A DNA stretch of 64,000 nucleotides from Nocardia jiangxiensis NBRC 101359 (GTDB taxonomy: Bacteria > Actinomycetota > Actinomycetes > Mycobacteriales > Mycobacteriaceae). Of this stretch, positions 1 through 8,312 are shown piece after piece. The notes beneath the pieces are model-generated. The model saw only the letters and a list, made by a program, of their open reading frames with translations. It did no database searches and had not been told where the DNA came from. Made by a program: the position numbers and the translations under genes. The DNA is taken from positions 1-64,000 of the forward strand of contig NZ_BAGB01000026.1 of assembly GCF_000308615.1 (NCBI RefSeq), read 5' to 3'. Each line of letters starts with the position of its first letter. Position 1 is the stretch's first letter.

Positions 1-76
1 ACTTTAAGCCTCAACCCACGGCCGTGATGCCAGAAACCCGCTCTCCACCAGCGGAGTACGGCATATCACCGGGCGT

Positions 77-326
77 TCAGGAATGAGCGCGGCCTGCGAG
101 TCCCGGCCGCGCTCCCGTGACCTGCCGGGGCTCGGGTGTCGTGATCGGGGTAGCGGTCGGCGGTGTGCTGCTTTCGCGCCAAGTGTGCAGCAGGCGGCGG
201 ACCTGGCGTTCGCTGCCTCGATAGCCGCGCTCGCGTAGTTCGCCCGCCAGGGTGGCGGCATTGAAGCACCCTTCCTTCCAACGTTCAGCCAGGTAGGGGG
301 TTGTGCTTGCGGCTGTTGTTTTTCAT
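77..326 (-). mobile_element. ISL3-like transposase remnant
   Basis: On the minus strand one frame between about 305 and 79 reads YLAERWKEGCFNAATL followed by GELRERGYRGSERQVRRLL. This is the C-terminal pattern of ISL3-family transposases, in which a W..G..NA..L segment precedes a GYRGS..TVRR helix-turn-helix-like stretch. The frame stops at 77-79 just after PEPRQVTG, where intact family members continue for many residues. Upstream the frame is closed; a MKNNSRKHN stretch starting at 326 lies in another frame. The piece is therefore truncated at both ends and probably frameshifted. No inverted repeats were identified. Family assignment is from memory of the motif. Confidence 0.5.
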
Positions 327-616
327 GGGCCTGGGTTCATCAGCTTTGGGCTGAGTCGGAGCGGGTGGTGGGGCGGGATCCTCGATTCGGGGTAGCCGGG
401 TATCTGCCGCTTCATTCCTGAGCGAGGGAATGTGAATGTATGTTCCGATGATTATACCTGCGGTCATGATTTGCTCATGTGGTCAATGCTGAGTATTCAC
501 GAAACTTGCTTGGTTTCAGGCATTTTGAGGGCAATCGGTTGACCGGGTCGGTTCCGTCGGCAGACTTGGGGAAACCGGAATGATGATTCTCATATCGTAG
601 TGATTGGAGGGCCGGG
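327..616. other. AT-richer gene-free region upstream of acyl-CoA dehydrogenase
   Basis: No convincing gene is seen. Base composition is clearly more AT-rich than the coding neighbours, especially 430-600, as expected for a promoter or a scar next to the transposase remnant. A ribosome binding site (GGAGG at 606-610) precedes the ATG at 617. Confidence 0.5.
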
Positions 617-1830
617 ATGACGGTCCGGGAAGAGTTCGAAGTGCGTCCGTCCGAGTGGGCGGGACGGGTGGCGGAGCTGAAGGAGCGGGCGCGCGGGCTT
701 CGGCGGGAGCTGCCGGAGAGTGCGGCTGCGGCCGATGCCGCGAACGCCGACTCGGCGGAGAGTATGCGGCGGATCTGGGAAGCGGGGTTGTACGAGTTCC
801 ATCTGTCGTCGCGGTACGGCGGGATCACGGGGGGTGATCCAACGGTGCTGACGGAGGACTTCGCCGAGATCGTGCTGGATCTGTGTGCGGGTGATTCGGC
901 CGCCGGGATGAACTACACGGTGCAGACGCTGGTGACCATCGAGATCTTCGGCCCGGACAGCGGCCTGCCCGAATCGACGAAGGCCGAGATGGCTCGCCTG
1001 ATCACGCAGGAGGGGATCCGGTTCGTCGCCTCGAACGCCGAAACCGGTTCCGCGCGTCCGGTTCTGGGGCGCGTGGTGCCGGGCGGGATCCGGATCAGCG
1101 GGGTGAAGACGTTCAACACCAACAGCGGCGGTGGCGGCTGGGCCAACGTGGGACTGCGGATGGCGGAGGACGACCAGCCGATGAGTTATCACGCGCTGGT
1201 TCCGCTGGACGGCGAGGGTGTGACGTGCACCCACGAGTGGGACATGATGGGCCAGCGCGGTACGCACAGTCAGACCATCGAATACGACGACGTCTTCGTG
1301 CCCGACGGCTATCACTTTCCGCGGCAGGGCATGTCCGGGGCGGTGCTGTCGGCTTTGTTCCTGATGCATTCCGCGATCATGCTCGGGCCCGGATACGGCG
1401 CACTGGACGCGGCGCTGGACCATGTCAGGAAGCTGGACCGATCGACGCTGCCGGACGAATTCGACTCCGCGACAAAGGATCCCCTGGTGCGTCGACGGAT
1501 CGGGGAGTACGTGTCGACCCTGGGGGCCGCGCGTGCGTATCTGCTCCGCACCGCGGCGCAGGTGTCCGCGGGCGAGGAGGATCCAGCGTTGACCATCGAG
1601 TCGTTCGCGGTCAAGGTCGCGTGTGTGTGAAGGCCGCGCTGGAGGTCACCTCGGGCATCTTCGATCTCACGGGGGCACGCAGCGCGTCGAACCGGTACCG
1701 CTTCGACCGCTTCTGGCGCAACGCCCGGACCTTCTCGCTGCACGACCCGACCGATGCCAAGGAGGTCTGGGTCGGCGACTACCACCTGACCGGGGCCGAG
1801 CCGCCGATGGTCGCGCGCTTGCGGGTGTAG
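617..1830 (+). pseudogene. acyl-CoA dehydrogenase family gene, frameshifted near the 3' end
   Basis: The ATG at 617 follows GGAGG. The first 337 codons encode an acyl-CoA dehydrogenase-like flavoprotein: an N-terminal helical part, then a middle beta domain with ETGSARP and SGVKTFNTNSGG, and an EWDMMGQRGTHSQ stretch. The frame ends at TGA 1628-1630 right after FAVKVACV. Downstream, another frame continues the family's C-terminal helices (VKAALEVTSGIFDLTGARSA) to the stop at 1828-1830. Removing one TG from the (TG)4 run at 1622-1629 restores one 403-residue protein of normal length. The gene is thus broken, slippage-variable or mis-sequenced. The substrate cannot be read from sequence; DszC/HsaA-like flavin monooxygenases share this fold. 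A TetR gene follows 21 bp downstream. Confidence 0.8.
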
Positions 1831-1851
1831 CGCCCGGGTAGCCTCCATGCC

Positions 1852-2496
1852 ATGAGCGCCGAGGGTTCGGGTGCCGCGGGTCCGCGTCCCCCGCAGCAGG
1901 AGCGGAGCCGGGAGGCGCAGCGCAAGGTGCTGGCGGCCGCCGAGGCACTCCTGCGAACCGAAGGCTCCGATGCGTTCACCATGGCGAGCGTCGCGGAACG
2001 GGCCGGTGTGTCGGTCGGTGCGGTGTATCGCCGGTTCGCGGGCCGCGAAGAGTTGCTCAACGCGGTGAAGGACCGGCTGATCGACAACCTGGAGCAGGAG
2101 CTGTCCGCGGCGCTGGCCGACGTGGACGCCGGGCTCGAAGGGGTCGTCGACGCGTTCGTCGGAGCCACCGTCCGCGGACTGTCGGCGGGGACCGATGTGT
2201 TCCCGTATCTGCTGAGCGGCAAGGGGGGCGAGGCGAAGGAGGAACGCACCGGGCGCGCGGTGTCGGTCATGCAGCGCCTGTTCCTGGACGCCGCGAGTCC
2301 GCACGTTGCGCAGGTGCGGCGTGCGGACGCCGTGACGGCGTTGACGACGGTCTTTCGCGTCGTCCTCGGTGGGTGCATTCACCGCATGCTGACCGTGCAG
2401 ACCGTCCCGGACGGCATCTCCTGGCCGCGCTGGACCGAGGAGACCTCCGATATGGCGATCGCCTATCTGACCACGTCCGGTCGCAGCCGCGGGTGA
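1852..2496 (+). CDS. TetR family transcriptional regulator
   Basis: A 214-residue protein with the TetR N-terminal DNA-binding domain. The helix-turn-helix lies at about residues 42-71 (FTMASVAERAGVSVGAVYRR). The rest is the variable helical ligand-binding domain. It starts 21 bp after the acyl-CoA dehydrogenase reading frame and is probably cotranscribed, so it may sense a related acyl-CoA or the enzyme's substrate; that is inference. No clear operator was identified. The next gene, an XRE regulator, has its own palindrome downstream of this stop codon. Confidence 0.88.
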   Translation: MSAEGSGAAGPRPPQQERSREAQRKVLAAAEALLRTEGSDAFTMASVAERAGVSVGAVYRRFAGREELLNAVKDRLIDNLEQELSAALADVDAGLEGVVDAFVGATVRGLSAGTDVFPYLLSGKGGEAKEERTGRAVSVMQRLFLDAASPHVAQVRRADAVTALTTVFRVVLGGCIHRMLTVQTVPDGISWPRWTEETSDMAIAYLTTSGRSRG

Positions 2497-2510
2497 TGCG
2501 CGGGCCGATA

Positions 2511-2525
2511 TCTGCTGTGAGCAGA
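2511..2525. promoter_or_regulatory. palindromic operator of the XRE/clpP circuit, site A
   Basis: TCTGCT-GTG-AGCAGA is a perfect 6-bp inverted repeat with a 3-nt spacer. It lies about 48 bp upstream of the XRE start codon. Fourteen of its bases (CTGCTGTGAGCAGA) recur on the opposite strand at 4321-4334, upstream of the clpP pair. This suggests autoregulation plus control of the clpP operon. Confidence 0.6.
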
Positions 2526-2566
2526 ATCGGCCCGTGCCGCGGGCGGGGTGATCGTAGGCTCGGCAC

Positions 2567-2968
2567 ATGGCCCAGCATCCGCGACTTCATGCGATCCCCG
2601 GCGGACGGGACGAACGACCCGCGCCGGATGCGGCTCGACCCGCACCGCCGCAGCAGACCGGCGAGCCGCTGTGGCGGGAGGCGCTCGGTCGAAGGCTGCG
2701 GACGCTGCGCACCGAACAGGGCGAGACGCTGGTCGAAACCGCCGGGCGCGCAGGGGTTTCGCCGCAGTATCTGTCCGAGGTCGAGCGCGGGCGCAAGGAT
2801 CCCTCCAGCGAGATGATCGCCGCGCTGGCCGGCGCCCTCGGTCTCACCCTGATCGGCCTCACCGAACAGGTCGTGCGTGATCTACATCAGCAGCGCCGCA
2901 CGGCATTCACGACCTCGGGCGCACGCCGTCGCACCTCGGGCCCGACGATGTATGCCCTGGCGGCGTGA
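2567..2968 (+). CDS. XRE family regulator, PopR/ClgR-like, next to a second clpP pair
   Basis: A 133-residue protein with one Cro/C1-type helix-turn-helix at about residues 35-92. It carries VSPQYLSEVERGRKDPSSE, nearly the signature of ClgR, the activator of clp genes in actinobacteria. In Streptomyces the related regulator PopR controls the clpP3-clpP4 operon. Here the gene faces a clpP pair tail to tail (stop 2968, clpP stop 3038). Both transcription units carry the same palindrome upstream, so a role in controlling this clpP pair is likely. The C-terminus ends in ALAA; small hydrophobic tails of this kind are Clp recognition signals in ClgR/PopR proteins, so self-limiting proteolysis is possible. 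The specific name PopR is inferred from context. Confidence 0.8.
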   Translation: MAQHPRLHAIPGGRDERPAPDAARPAPPQQTGEPLWREALGRRLRTLRTEQGETLVETAGRAGVSPQYLSEVERGRKDPSSEMIAALAGALGLTLIGLTEQVVRDLHQQRRTAFTTSGARRRTSGPTMYALAA

Positions 2969-3037
2969 ACGTCGGCCCGTAGCAATGGGTTTCGAGAACT
3001 GCTGCGGCGTCCCCGGCGCGCCGTCCGGGGACGCCGG

Positions 3038-3628
3038 TCAGGCGACGGGGTCGAGGATTTGGTCGACCAGGCCGTAGTCGACGGCGGAGTGCGCCGTGAA
3101 GACACGGTCGCGGTCGGTGTCGTGACGGAGCGTTTCGACGTTCTGGCCGGTGTGGCGGGACAGGATGGATTCGATTTCGGCGCGCATCCGGACCAGTTCG
3201 TCGGCCTGGAGAATCAGGTCGGGGATGGCGCCCTGGCCGCGGGTGGCGGGCTGATGCAGGACGACCCGGCCGTGCGGCAGCATCGAGCGACGTCCGCTCG
3301 CACCGCCCGCGAGGAGCACCGCGCCGACCGCGATGGCCTGGCCGACGCAGGTCGTCGCGACGGGTGAGCGGATGTACTGCATGGTGTCGTACACCGCGAG
3401 CATGGCGGGCAGATCGCCGCCCTCGCAGTTGATGTAGAGGTTGATGTCCTGTCCGGGACTGTCCGCGTCCAGGTGCAGCAGTTGTGCGATGAGCGCGTTG
3501 GCAACTCCCGCATCGATCGGGGTGCCCAGGTAGACGATGCGCTCGGTGAGCAGATGGGAGTAGACGTCCATGATCCGCTCGCCGCGCGGATGCTGGGCGA
3601 TGACGTTCGGAATCGTGTAGCTGGTCAT
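3038..3628 (-). CDS. ClpP-family protein with Ala in place of the catalytic Ser
   Basis: A 196-residue ClpP homologue, the second gene of a minus-strand pair. The fold is recognisable throughout (GTPIDAGVANALIAQLL; DTMQYIRSPVATTCVGQA). His125 in VLHQP and the Asp in DTDRDR (residues 170-174) are present. The nucleophile position, normally the S of GQAASMG, reads GQAIAVG; residue 100 is Ala, codon GCG on the minus strand. The conserved NSPGG loop is also changed to NCEGG. The subunit is therefore predicted to be proteolytically inactive and could act only as a structural or regulatory partner in a mixed ring. It follows the active clpP by 31 bp, so the two are almost certainly one operon. Confidence 0.88.
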   Translation of the reverse strand: MTSYTIPNVIAQHPRGERIMDVYSHLLTERIVYLGTPIDAGVANALIAQLLHLDADSPGQDINLYINCEGGDLPAMLAVYDTMQYIRSPVATTCVGQAIAVGAVLLAGGASGRRSMLPHGRVVLHQPATRGQGAIPDLILQADELVRMRAEIESILSRHTGQNVETLRHDTDRDRVFTAHSAVDYGLVDQILDPVA

Positions 3629-3659
3629 GAGTGCACCTCGCTGGTCGTGGTCCGGCCGG

Positions 3660-4265
3660 TCACGCGTTGATCCCCACCCGTGGGCGCTGCGGGATCACCT
3701 GGTCGAAGGAGTCGACGATCCGGTCGACGAAGCCGTAATCCCTGGCCTGTTCGGCGGTGAACCAGCGGTCGTGCAGCGAATCCTCGTAGATGCGGTCGAA
3801 GGGTTGTCCGGTGTCCTCGGCGATGATGCCGAGCACCGTGTTCACCGTGTGCCGCAGATCGTCGGCCTGCACCTCGACCTCACCGGCGGTGCCGCCGATC
3901 CCGGACGAGCCCTGATGCATCAGGATCCGGGCGTGCGGCAGCGCGAGACGTCGCCCGGGGCTGCCCGCCGAGAGCAGGAATTGTCCTGCGCTGCAAGCCA
4001 ATCCGAGGGCCAGCGTGGACACCTCACACGGGATGAGCCGCATGGTGTCGCGGATCGCGAGCATCGAGGGCACCGAGCCGCCGGGGGAGTGGATCCACAG
4101 GGAGACGGGTGCGCCCGGATCCTCCGCGGCGAGGGTGAGCAGTTGCGTCATCAACACGGTTCCGTTGTCGTCGTCCAGCGGACCGTCGAGTACCAGAATG
4201 CGGCGGCCGAACAGCTGTTCGCGCATCCGCCATCCGAACATCGGAGTTTTGTCGTCCTGAGCCAT
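3660..4265 (-). CDS. clpP: ATP-dependent Clp protease proteolytic subunit, second paralogue set
   Basis: A 201-residue ClpP with an intact triad: Ser92 in LACSAGQ, His117 in LMHQG, and an Asp in the C-terminal part (RWFTAEQARDYGFVDRI region). The HSPGG oxyanion loop is present. The ATG at 4265 is chosen because it fits the family N-terminus and follows GGAG closely. The frame is open further upstream to a TTG at 4304. It is the first gene of a two-gene operon with the Ser-to-Ala ClpP. The housekeeping clpP1-clpP2 pair lies elsewhere in the window, so this corresponds to the clpP3/clpP4-type accessory pair of Streptomyces. A palindrome shared with the XRE gene lies about 60 bp upstream. Confidence 0.92.
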   Translation of the reverse strand: MAQDDKTPMFGWRMREQLFGRRILVLDGPLDDDNGTVLMTQLLTLAAEDPGAPVSLWIHSPGGSVPSMLAIRDTMRLIPCEVSTLALGLACSAGQFLLSAGSPGRRLALPHARILMHQGSSGIGGTAGEVEVQADDLRHTVNTVLGIIAEDTGQPFDRIYEDSLHDRWFTAEQARDYGFVDRIVDSFDQVIPQRPRVGINA

Positions 4266-4320
4266 GTCTCCACAGTGCCGGGCGATCACCACGAAATCGC
4301 CCAACGCTGCCCAGGGCGGA

Positions 4321-4334
4321 TCTGCTCACAGCAG
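4321..4334. promoter_or_regulatory. palindromic operator of the XRE/clpP circuit, site B
   Basis: Read on the minus strand this is CTGCTGTGAGCAGA, identical over 14 bases to the site upstream of the XRE gene. It is centred about 63 bp upstream of the clpP start at 4265. One arm carries a single mismatch, so the palindrome is slightly weaker than site A. Confidence 0.6.
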
Positions 4335-4343
4335 CGAATACGG

Positions 4344-4386
4344 GACGGCCCCCTCTCGACGATGCACTCGCCGGGAAGGGGCCGTC
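4344..4386 (-). terminator. hairpin after pepN
   Basis: A perfect 9-bp stem, GACGGCCCC (4344-4352) with GGGGCCGTC (4378-4386), lies just past the pepN stop. The loop is long (25 nt), and no U-run follows, so termination strength is uncertain. Confidence 0.4.
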
Positions 4387-4397
4387 GCTCGGATCAC

Positions 4398-7052
4398 TCA
4401 GTGTGCGTCGAAAGCCCTTGCACGCAAGGAACGTTCGATCCCCGCCTTGCCCTCGACGACCAGGCGGCGCAGGGCCGGAGGATGGTCGCCGGCGAGGAAC
4501 TTGTCGGCCACGGCGACGGCCTCGTCGGCGATCGCCCAGTGCGGGTAGAGCCCGACCACGACGGTCTGTGCGACCTCGCTGGAACGCCGCTCCCACACCG
4601 CGGGGATCTCGGCGAAGTAGCGCTCCACGTAGGGGGCGAGCAGTTCGGCCTGTCCGTTCGGTGCGAAACCACCCACGATCGCGCGGGTGGTGATGTTCGG
4701 CAGCGAATCATCGGTCAGCACCGAATCCCAGGCGCTCTGCTTGACCGCGGCCTGCGGACGCGCGGTCGCGGCGGATGCGGCCTGACGCCGACCCGCGGCG
4801 GTGGGATCACGATCCAATTCGGCGTCGATGACCGGTGTTTCGACGCCCTCGGCATCGATGACGCCGGATGCGGCCAACGCCTGCACGATTCGCCAGCGCA
4901 GATCGGTGTCGACCGCCAGACCCGGCAGGCCCGCATCCGCCGGATCGCCGGACAGCAGCGCGTGCAGCACCCCGGTGTGTGCCGGGGACAACCGCGCGAC
5001 GGTGAGTGCGTTGACGAAGGCGAGCTGGTGGTCCGATCCGGCCTCGGCGGCGCGCGCCAGCTCCAGCAGCCGGTCGGCGAATTCCGGCCAGCCGGTTGCG
5101 GCGGCCCACTCCGGATCGGCGTAGCTGCTCAGCGCGGTGTTCGCCTGCATCAGAAGACGTTGCACCACACCGATTTCCGACTCCGCGCCGACGCCGCGGC
5201 GAATCAGCGCGACGAAGTCGCGGGCCCGCATCTCGGCCTGCCGGGTCATCTCCCACGCCGCCGACCAGCACAGCGTGCGCGGCAGTGATTCGGCGATATC
5301 GGCGATGCGGGCGGTGACCGTCTCCAGGGACTCCGGGTCCAGCCGCACCGAGCAGTAGGTGAGATCGTCGTCGTTGATCAGCACCAGCTTGCCGCGTTCC
5401 ACGCCGACCAGTTCCGGTACGTCGGTGCGCTCGGCAGCGTCGACGTCGAGTTCGATGCGCTTGGTGCGCACCAGCTTTCCATTCTGATCGTCGTAGACGC
5501 CGATGGCCAGCCGATGCACCCGGTGCTCACCCGCGCCCGGCGCTGCGCCTTCCTGCACCACCGTGAAGGAGGTGAACTTGCCGTCGGCCACCTCGAACTC
5601 CGGGCGCAGGATGTTCAGTCCGGTGGTCTTGAGCCACTGCGCACCCCAGCCGGAAAGGTCACGGCCCGAGGACTTTTCGAGCGCGCCTACCAGATCGTCG
5701 AAGGTGGCGTTGCCGTAGGCGTGGTCGGTGAAGTAGTCCCGCAGTCCGGCCAGGAACGGTTCCCGGCCGACGTAGGCGACCAACTGCTTGAGTACCGAAG
5801 CGCCCTTGGCATAGGTGATTCCGTCGAAGTTGACCTCGACCGCGGCCAGATCCGGGATGTCCGCGGCGATCGGATGGGTGGAGGGCAACTGGTCCTGCCG
5901 GTACGCCCAGGACTTCTCCACGTTCGCGAATGTGGTCCAGGCGCTGGTGTATTCGGTCGCCGAGGTCTGGCACAGCACCGAGGCGAAGGTCGCGAACGAC
6001 TCGTTCAGCCACAGGTCGTCCCACCACTTCATGGTGACCAGGTCACCGAACCACATGTGCGCCATCTCGTGCAGCACGGTCTCGCAGCGGCGCTCGTAGG
6101 AGGCGCGAGTCACCTTGGAGCGGAACACGTAATCCTCGAGGAAGGTGACCGCGCCCGCGTTCTCCATTGCGCCGGCGTTGAATTCGGGTACGAACAGCTG
6201 GTCGTACTTGCCGAAGGCATACGGCACACCGAAATTGGCGTGGTAGAAGCCGAAGCCCTGCTTGGTCTCGGTGAACAGCCGCTCGGCGTCCATGTGCTCG
6301 GCCAGCGAGGCGCGGCAGTAGATGCCGAGCGGGATGTTGCCGTGATCGTCGGTGTAGGTGTCGGTCCATTTCGCGTACGGACCGGCGATCAGCGCCACCA
6401 GGTAGGTGCTCATCTTCGGCGTGGTCGCGAAGGTGTGCCGCACCACCTCGCCGGTCTGCTGGGTATCGGTCGTCGCTCCGTTGGAGATGACCTCCCAGTC
6501 CTGCGGCGCGGTGACGGTGATGTCGTAGGTGGCCTTCAGGTCGGGCTGGTCGAAGCAGGCGAACATCCGCTTGGCATCGGCGGTTTCGAACTGCGAGTAC
6601 AGGTAGACCTTGTCGTCGGTGGGGTCGACGAACCGATGCAGACCCTCACCGGTGTGCGAATATTCGGCGTCGGCCTCGACGACGAGTTCGTTGTGCTCGG
6701 CCAGGCCGGTCAGCGTGATTCCCGCGGATTCGTCGTACTCGCCGATCTCGACCGGGGCGCCGTTGAGCACCGCGGACCGCACACCGGCGCCGACGAAGTC
6801 GACGAACGTCTCCGCCCCGGGCTGCGCGGTGAACGTGACGGTGGACCGGGAGAAGAACGTCTCGCCCGTGCCCGCGGCACTCGCGTCAGGCCCGGAGGCG
6901 GCAGCTTGCGTAACCACGGAGGGCCCGCGAGTGCCGCCATCCGACACAGCGGTCGGCTCACCCGTCAGATCGAGTTCGACGCGATAGTTCTCCACGGTGA
7001 TCGTCGCGGCCCGTGCGATCGCCTGCTCACGGGTGAGGTTCGGTGCGGACAA
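4398..7052 (-). CDS. pepN: aminopeptidase N (M1 family)
   Basis: A zinc metallo-aminopeptidase that removes N-terminal residues from peptides in the cytoplasm. The M1 signature is complete: GAMEN near residues 291-295, HEMAH at 328-332 and the third zinc ligand in LNESFA about 19 residues later. A long ERAP1-type C-terminal domain follows. The TTG at 7052 is chosen because AGGAG lies 5 nt upstream and the product then begins SAPNLTREQAI like mycobacterial PepN; the open frame extends to 7151. The protein is 884 residues, longer than mycobacterial PepN at about 860. The excess sits between TGEPTAV and FFSRSTVTF and is largely encoded by a palindromic repeat (6876-6935). Divergent from purC. 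Confidence 0.95.
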   Translation of the reverse strand: MSAPNLTREQAIARAATITVENYRVELDLTGEPTAVSDGGTRGPSVVTQAAASGPDASAAGTGETFFSRSTVTFTAQPGAETFVDFVGAGVRSAVLNGAPVEIGEYDESAGITLTGLAEHNELVVEADAEYSHTGEGLHRFVDPTDDKVYLYSQFETADAKRMFACFDQPDLKATYDITVTAPQDWEVISNGATTDTQQTGEVVRHTFATTPKMSTYLVALIAGPYAKWTDTYTDDHGNIPLGIYCRASLAEHMDAERLFTETKQGFGFYHANFGVPYAFGKYDQLFVPEFNAGAMENAGAVTFLEDYVFRSKVTRASYERRCETVLHEMAHMWFGDLVTMKWWDDLWLNESFATFASVLCQTSATEYTSAWTTFANVEKSWAYRQDQLPSTHPIAADIPDLAAVEVNFDGITYAKGASVLKQLVAYVGREPFLAGLRDYFTDHAYGNATFDDLVGALEKSSGRDLSGWGAQWLKTTGLNILRPEFEVADGKFTSFTVVQEGAAPGAGEHRVHRLAIGVYDDQNGKLVRTKRIELDVDAAERTDVPELVGVERGKLVLINDDDLTYCSVRLDPESLETVTARIADIAESLPRTLCWSAAWEMTRQAEMRARDFVALIRRGVGAESEIGVVQRLLMQANTALSSYADPEWAAATGWPEFADRLLELARAAEAGSDHQLAFVNALTVARLSPAHTGVLHALLSGDPADAGLPGLAVDTDLRWRIVQALAASGVIDAEGVETPVIDAELDRDPTAAGRRQAASAATARPQAAVKQSAWDSVLTDDSLPNITTRAIVGGFAPNGQAELLAPYVERYFAEIPAVWERRSSEVAQTVVVGLYPHWAIADEAVAVADKFLAGDHPPALRRLVVEGKAGIERSLRARAFDAH
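6876..6935. repeat. in-frame palindromic element, copy A (inside pepN)
   Basis: A 60-bp element with perfect 10-bp terminal inverted repeats, GGCACTCGCG (6876-6885) and CGCGAGTGCC (6926-6935). They flank a 33-nt core (6891-6923) whose central 19 nt are GGCAGCTTGCGTAACCACG. The core matches copy B at 31 of 33 positions. The element is exactly 20 codons and is read on the minus strand as part of PepN (GPSVVTQAAASGPDASA within it). Confidence 0.75.
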
Positions 7053-7362
7053 GGAGACTCCTTCGCTGGTCGGAGAACTGTGCCGGACAGTCCGCTCGCT
7101 CCGGTCCGTGGAGCGGGCAGCACCGTCGGCTCGGTGCGTCGTGCGGTCCACAGCCCGCGCCGCCGACCGGGATCACCTGTCGTGCACGGGTGCGAATGCA
7201 ACGTTGCCCAGAATGCCACGTCGCGGGAGAGCGGGGTGTGCACATGCCCGCGACCGGCGACGGTGTGCGCCTCGGTAGGCTGTGCGACGTCCGCGCCGCT
7301 CGGTGCCGAGCGCGCATGGTCGGCCATCGGGTGTATCACCGGCGCGCATACGAGGAGGACAG
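7053..7362. other. divergent pepN-purC intergenic region
   Basis: 310 bp between two divergent start codons. No gene is supported; the reading frames here continue the coding frames without conservation signs. The purC ribosome binding site GAGGAGG lies at 7352-7358. Promoters for both genes must be here, but no clear -10/-35 pair was picked. Confidence 0.5.
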
Positions 7363-8199
7363 TTGAAGCACATCCACGCGGGTAAGGTGCGCGATCTGTA
7401 CGAGGACGGCGATTCGCTGATCCTGGTCGCCTCGGACCGGGTCTCGGTCTACGACGTGGTGTTGCCGACGCCGATCCCCGACAAGGGCGCGCTGCTGACC
7501 CAGCTGTCGAACTGGTGGTTCGACCACCTGTCCGGCATCCCCAATCACGTGCTCTCGACGACGGATGTGCCCGCGGAGTTCGCCGGACGCGCGGTCCGGG
7601 TGAAACCGTTGAAGATGGTACAGGTGGAATGCATTGCCCGCGGCTACCTGTCGGGCTCGGGCCTGAAGGAGTACCAGAGCACCGGTTCGGTCTCGGGCAT
7701 CGCGCTGCCGCCGGGCCTGCGCGAGGGCGATCGGCTGCCCGAGCCGATCTTCACCCCGAGCACCAAGGCCGCGGTGGGGCACGACGAGCCGATCACCTTC
7801 GACGACGTCGTCGCCCGGGAGGGCCGCGAGGTGGCCGAGCGCCTGCGCGAGCTGACCCTGGAGATCTACTCGCGCGGCGCGGCCCACGCCGCCGAACGCG
7901 GTGTGATCATCGCCGATACGAAGGTCGAATTCGGCTGGGACGCAGACGTTCTCACCCTCGGTGACGAGGTCCTCACCTCGGACTCCTCACGCTACTGGCC
8001 CGCCGCTACGTGGCAGCCCGGCCGTCCCCAGCCCTCCTTCGACAAACAGTTCGTCCGTGACTGGTCCACCTCCACCGGCTGGAACAAGGAGTACCCGGGC
8101 CCGGAGATCCCGGACGACATCGTCGCCGCCACCCGCAAGAAGTACCAGGAAGCGTACGAACTCATCACCGGAAAAACCTGGACCTCGCCCGTCGCCTGA
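7363..8199 (+). CDS. purC: phosphoribosylaminoimidazole-succinocarboxamide synthase
   Basis: SAICAR synthetase of purine biosynthesis, joining aspartate to CAIR using ATP. The TTG at 7363 sits 4 nt after GAGGAGG and gives LKHIHAGKVRDLYEDGD, the usual N-terminal GKVR.LY motif. Other family features are SDRVSVYDVVL, VRVKPLKMVQVECIARGYLSGSG, FTPSTKA and IADTKVEFG. It is 278 residues, slightly shorter than the mycobacterial enzyme. It stands alone, divergent from pepN; the downstream Uma2 gene is on the other strand. Confidence 0.96.
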   Translation: MKHIHAGKVRDLYEDGDSLILVASDRVSVYDVVLPTPIPDKGALLTQLSNWWFDHLSGIPNHVLSTTDVPAEFAGRAVRVKPLKMVQVECIARGYLSGSGLKEYQSTGSVSGIALPPGLREGDRLPEPIFTPSTKAAVGHDEPITFDDVVAREGREVAERLRELTLEIYSRGAAHAAERGVIIADTKVEFGWDADVLTLGDEVLTSDSSRYWPAATWQPGRPQPSFDKQFVRDWSTSTGWNKEYPGPEIPDDIVAATRKKYQEAYELITGKTWTSPVA

Positions 8200-8312
8200 T
8201 CGACCTAGGGGCGACAGTCACAGGGGGCAATCTGGGGGCGGCGAGACCTCCCGACGGGCCTTCGGTGACGATCGGATACAGCACCCGCGGGATCGATTCC
8301 CGTCGGTGTTGC

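Noticed and set aside
583..597. Zur/Fur-like palindrome upstream of the acyl-CoA dehydrogenase (GATGATTCTCAT region).
   Set aside because: It departs from the Zur consensus at several conserved positions, and the gene has no metal link.
3627..5288. Long plus-strand open frame (553 codons) opposite clpP and pepN.
   Set aside because: It mirrors well-supported minus-strand genes. Its translation is Arg/Gly/His-rich with no domain, a common artefact in high-GC DNA.
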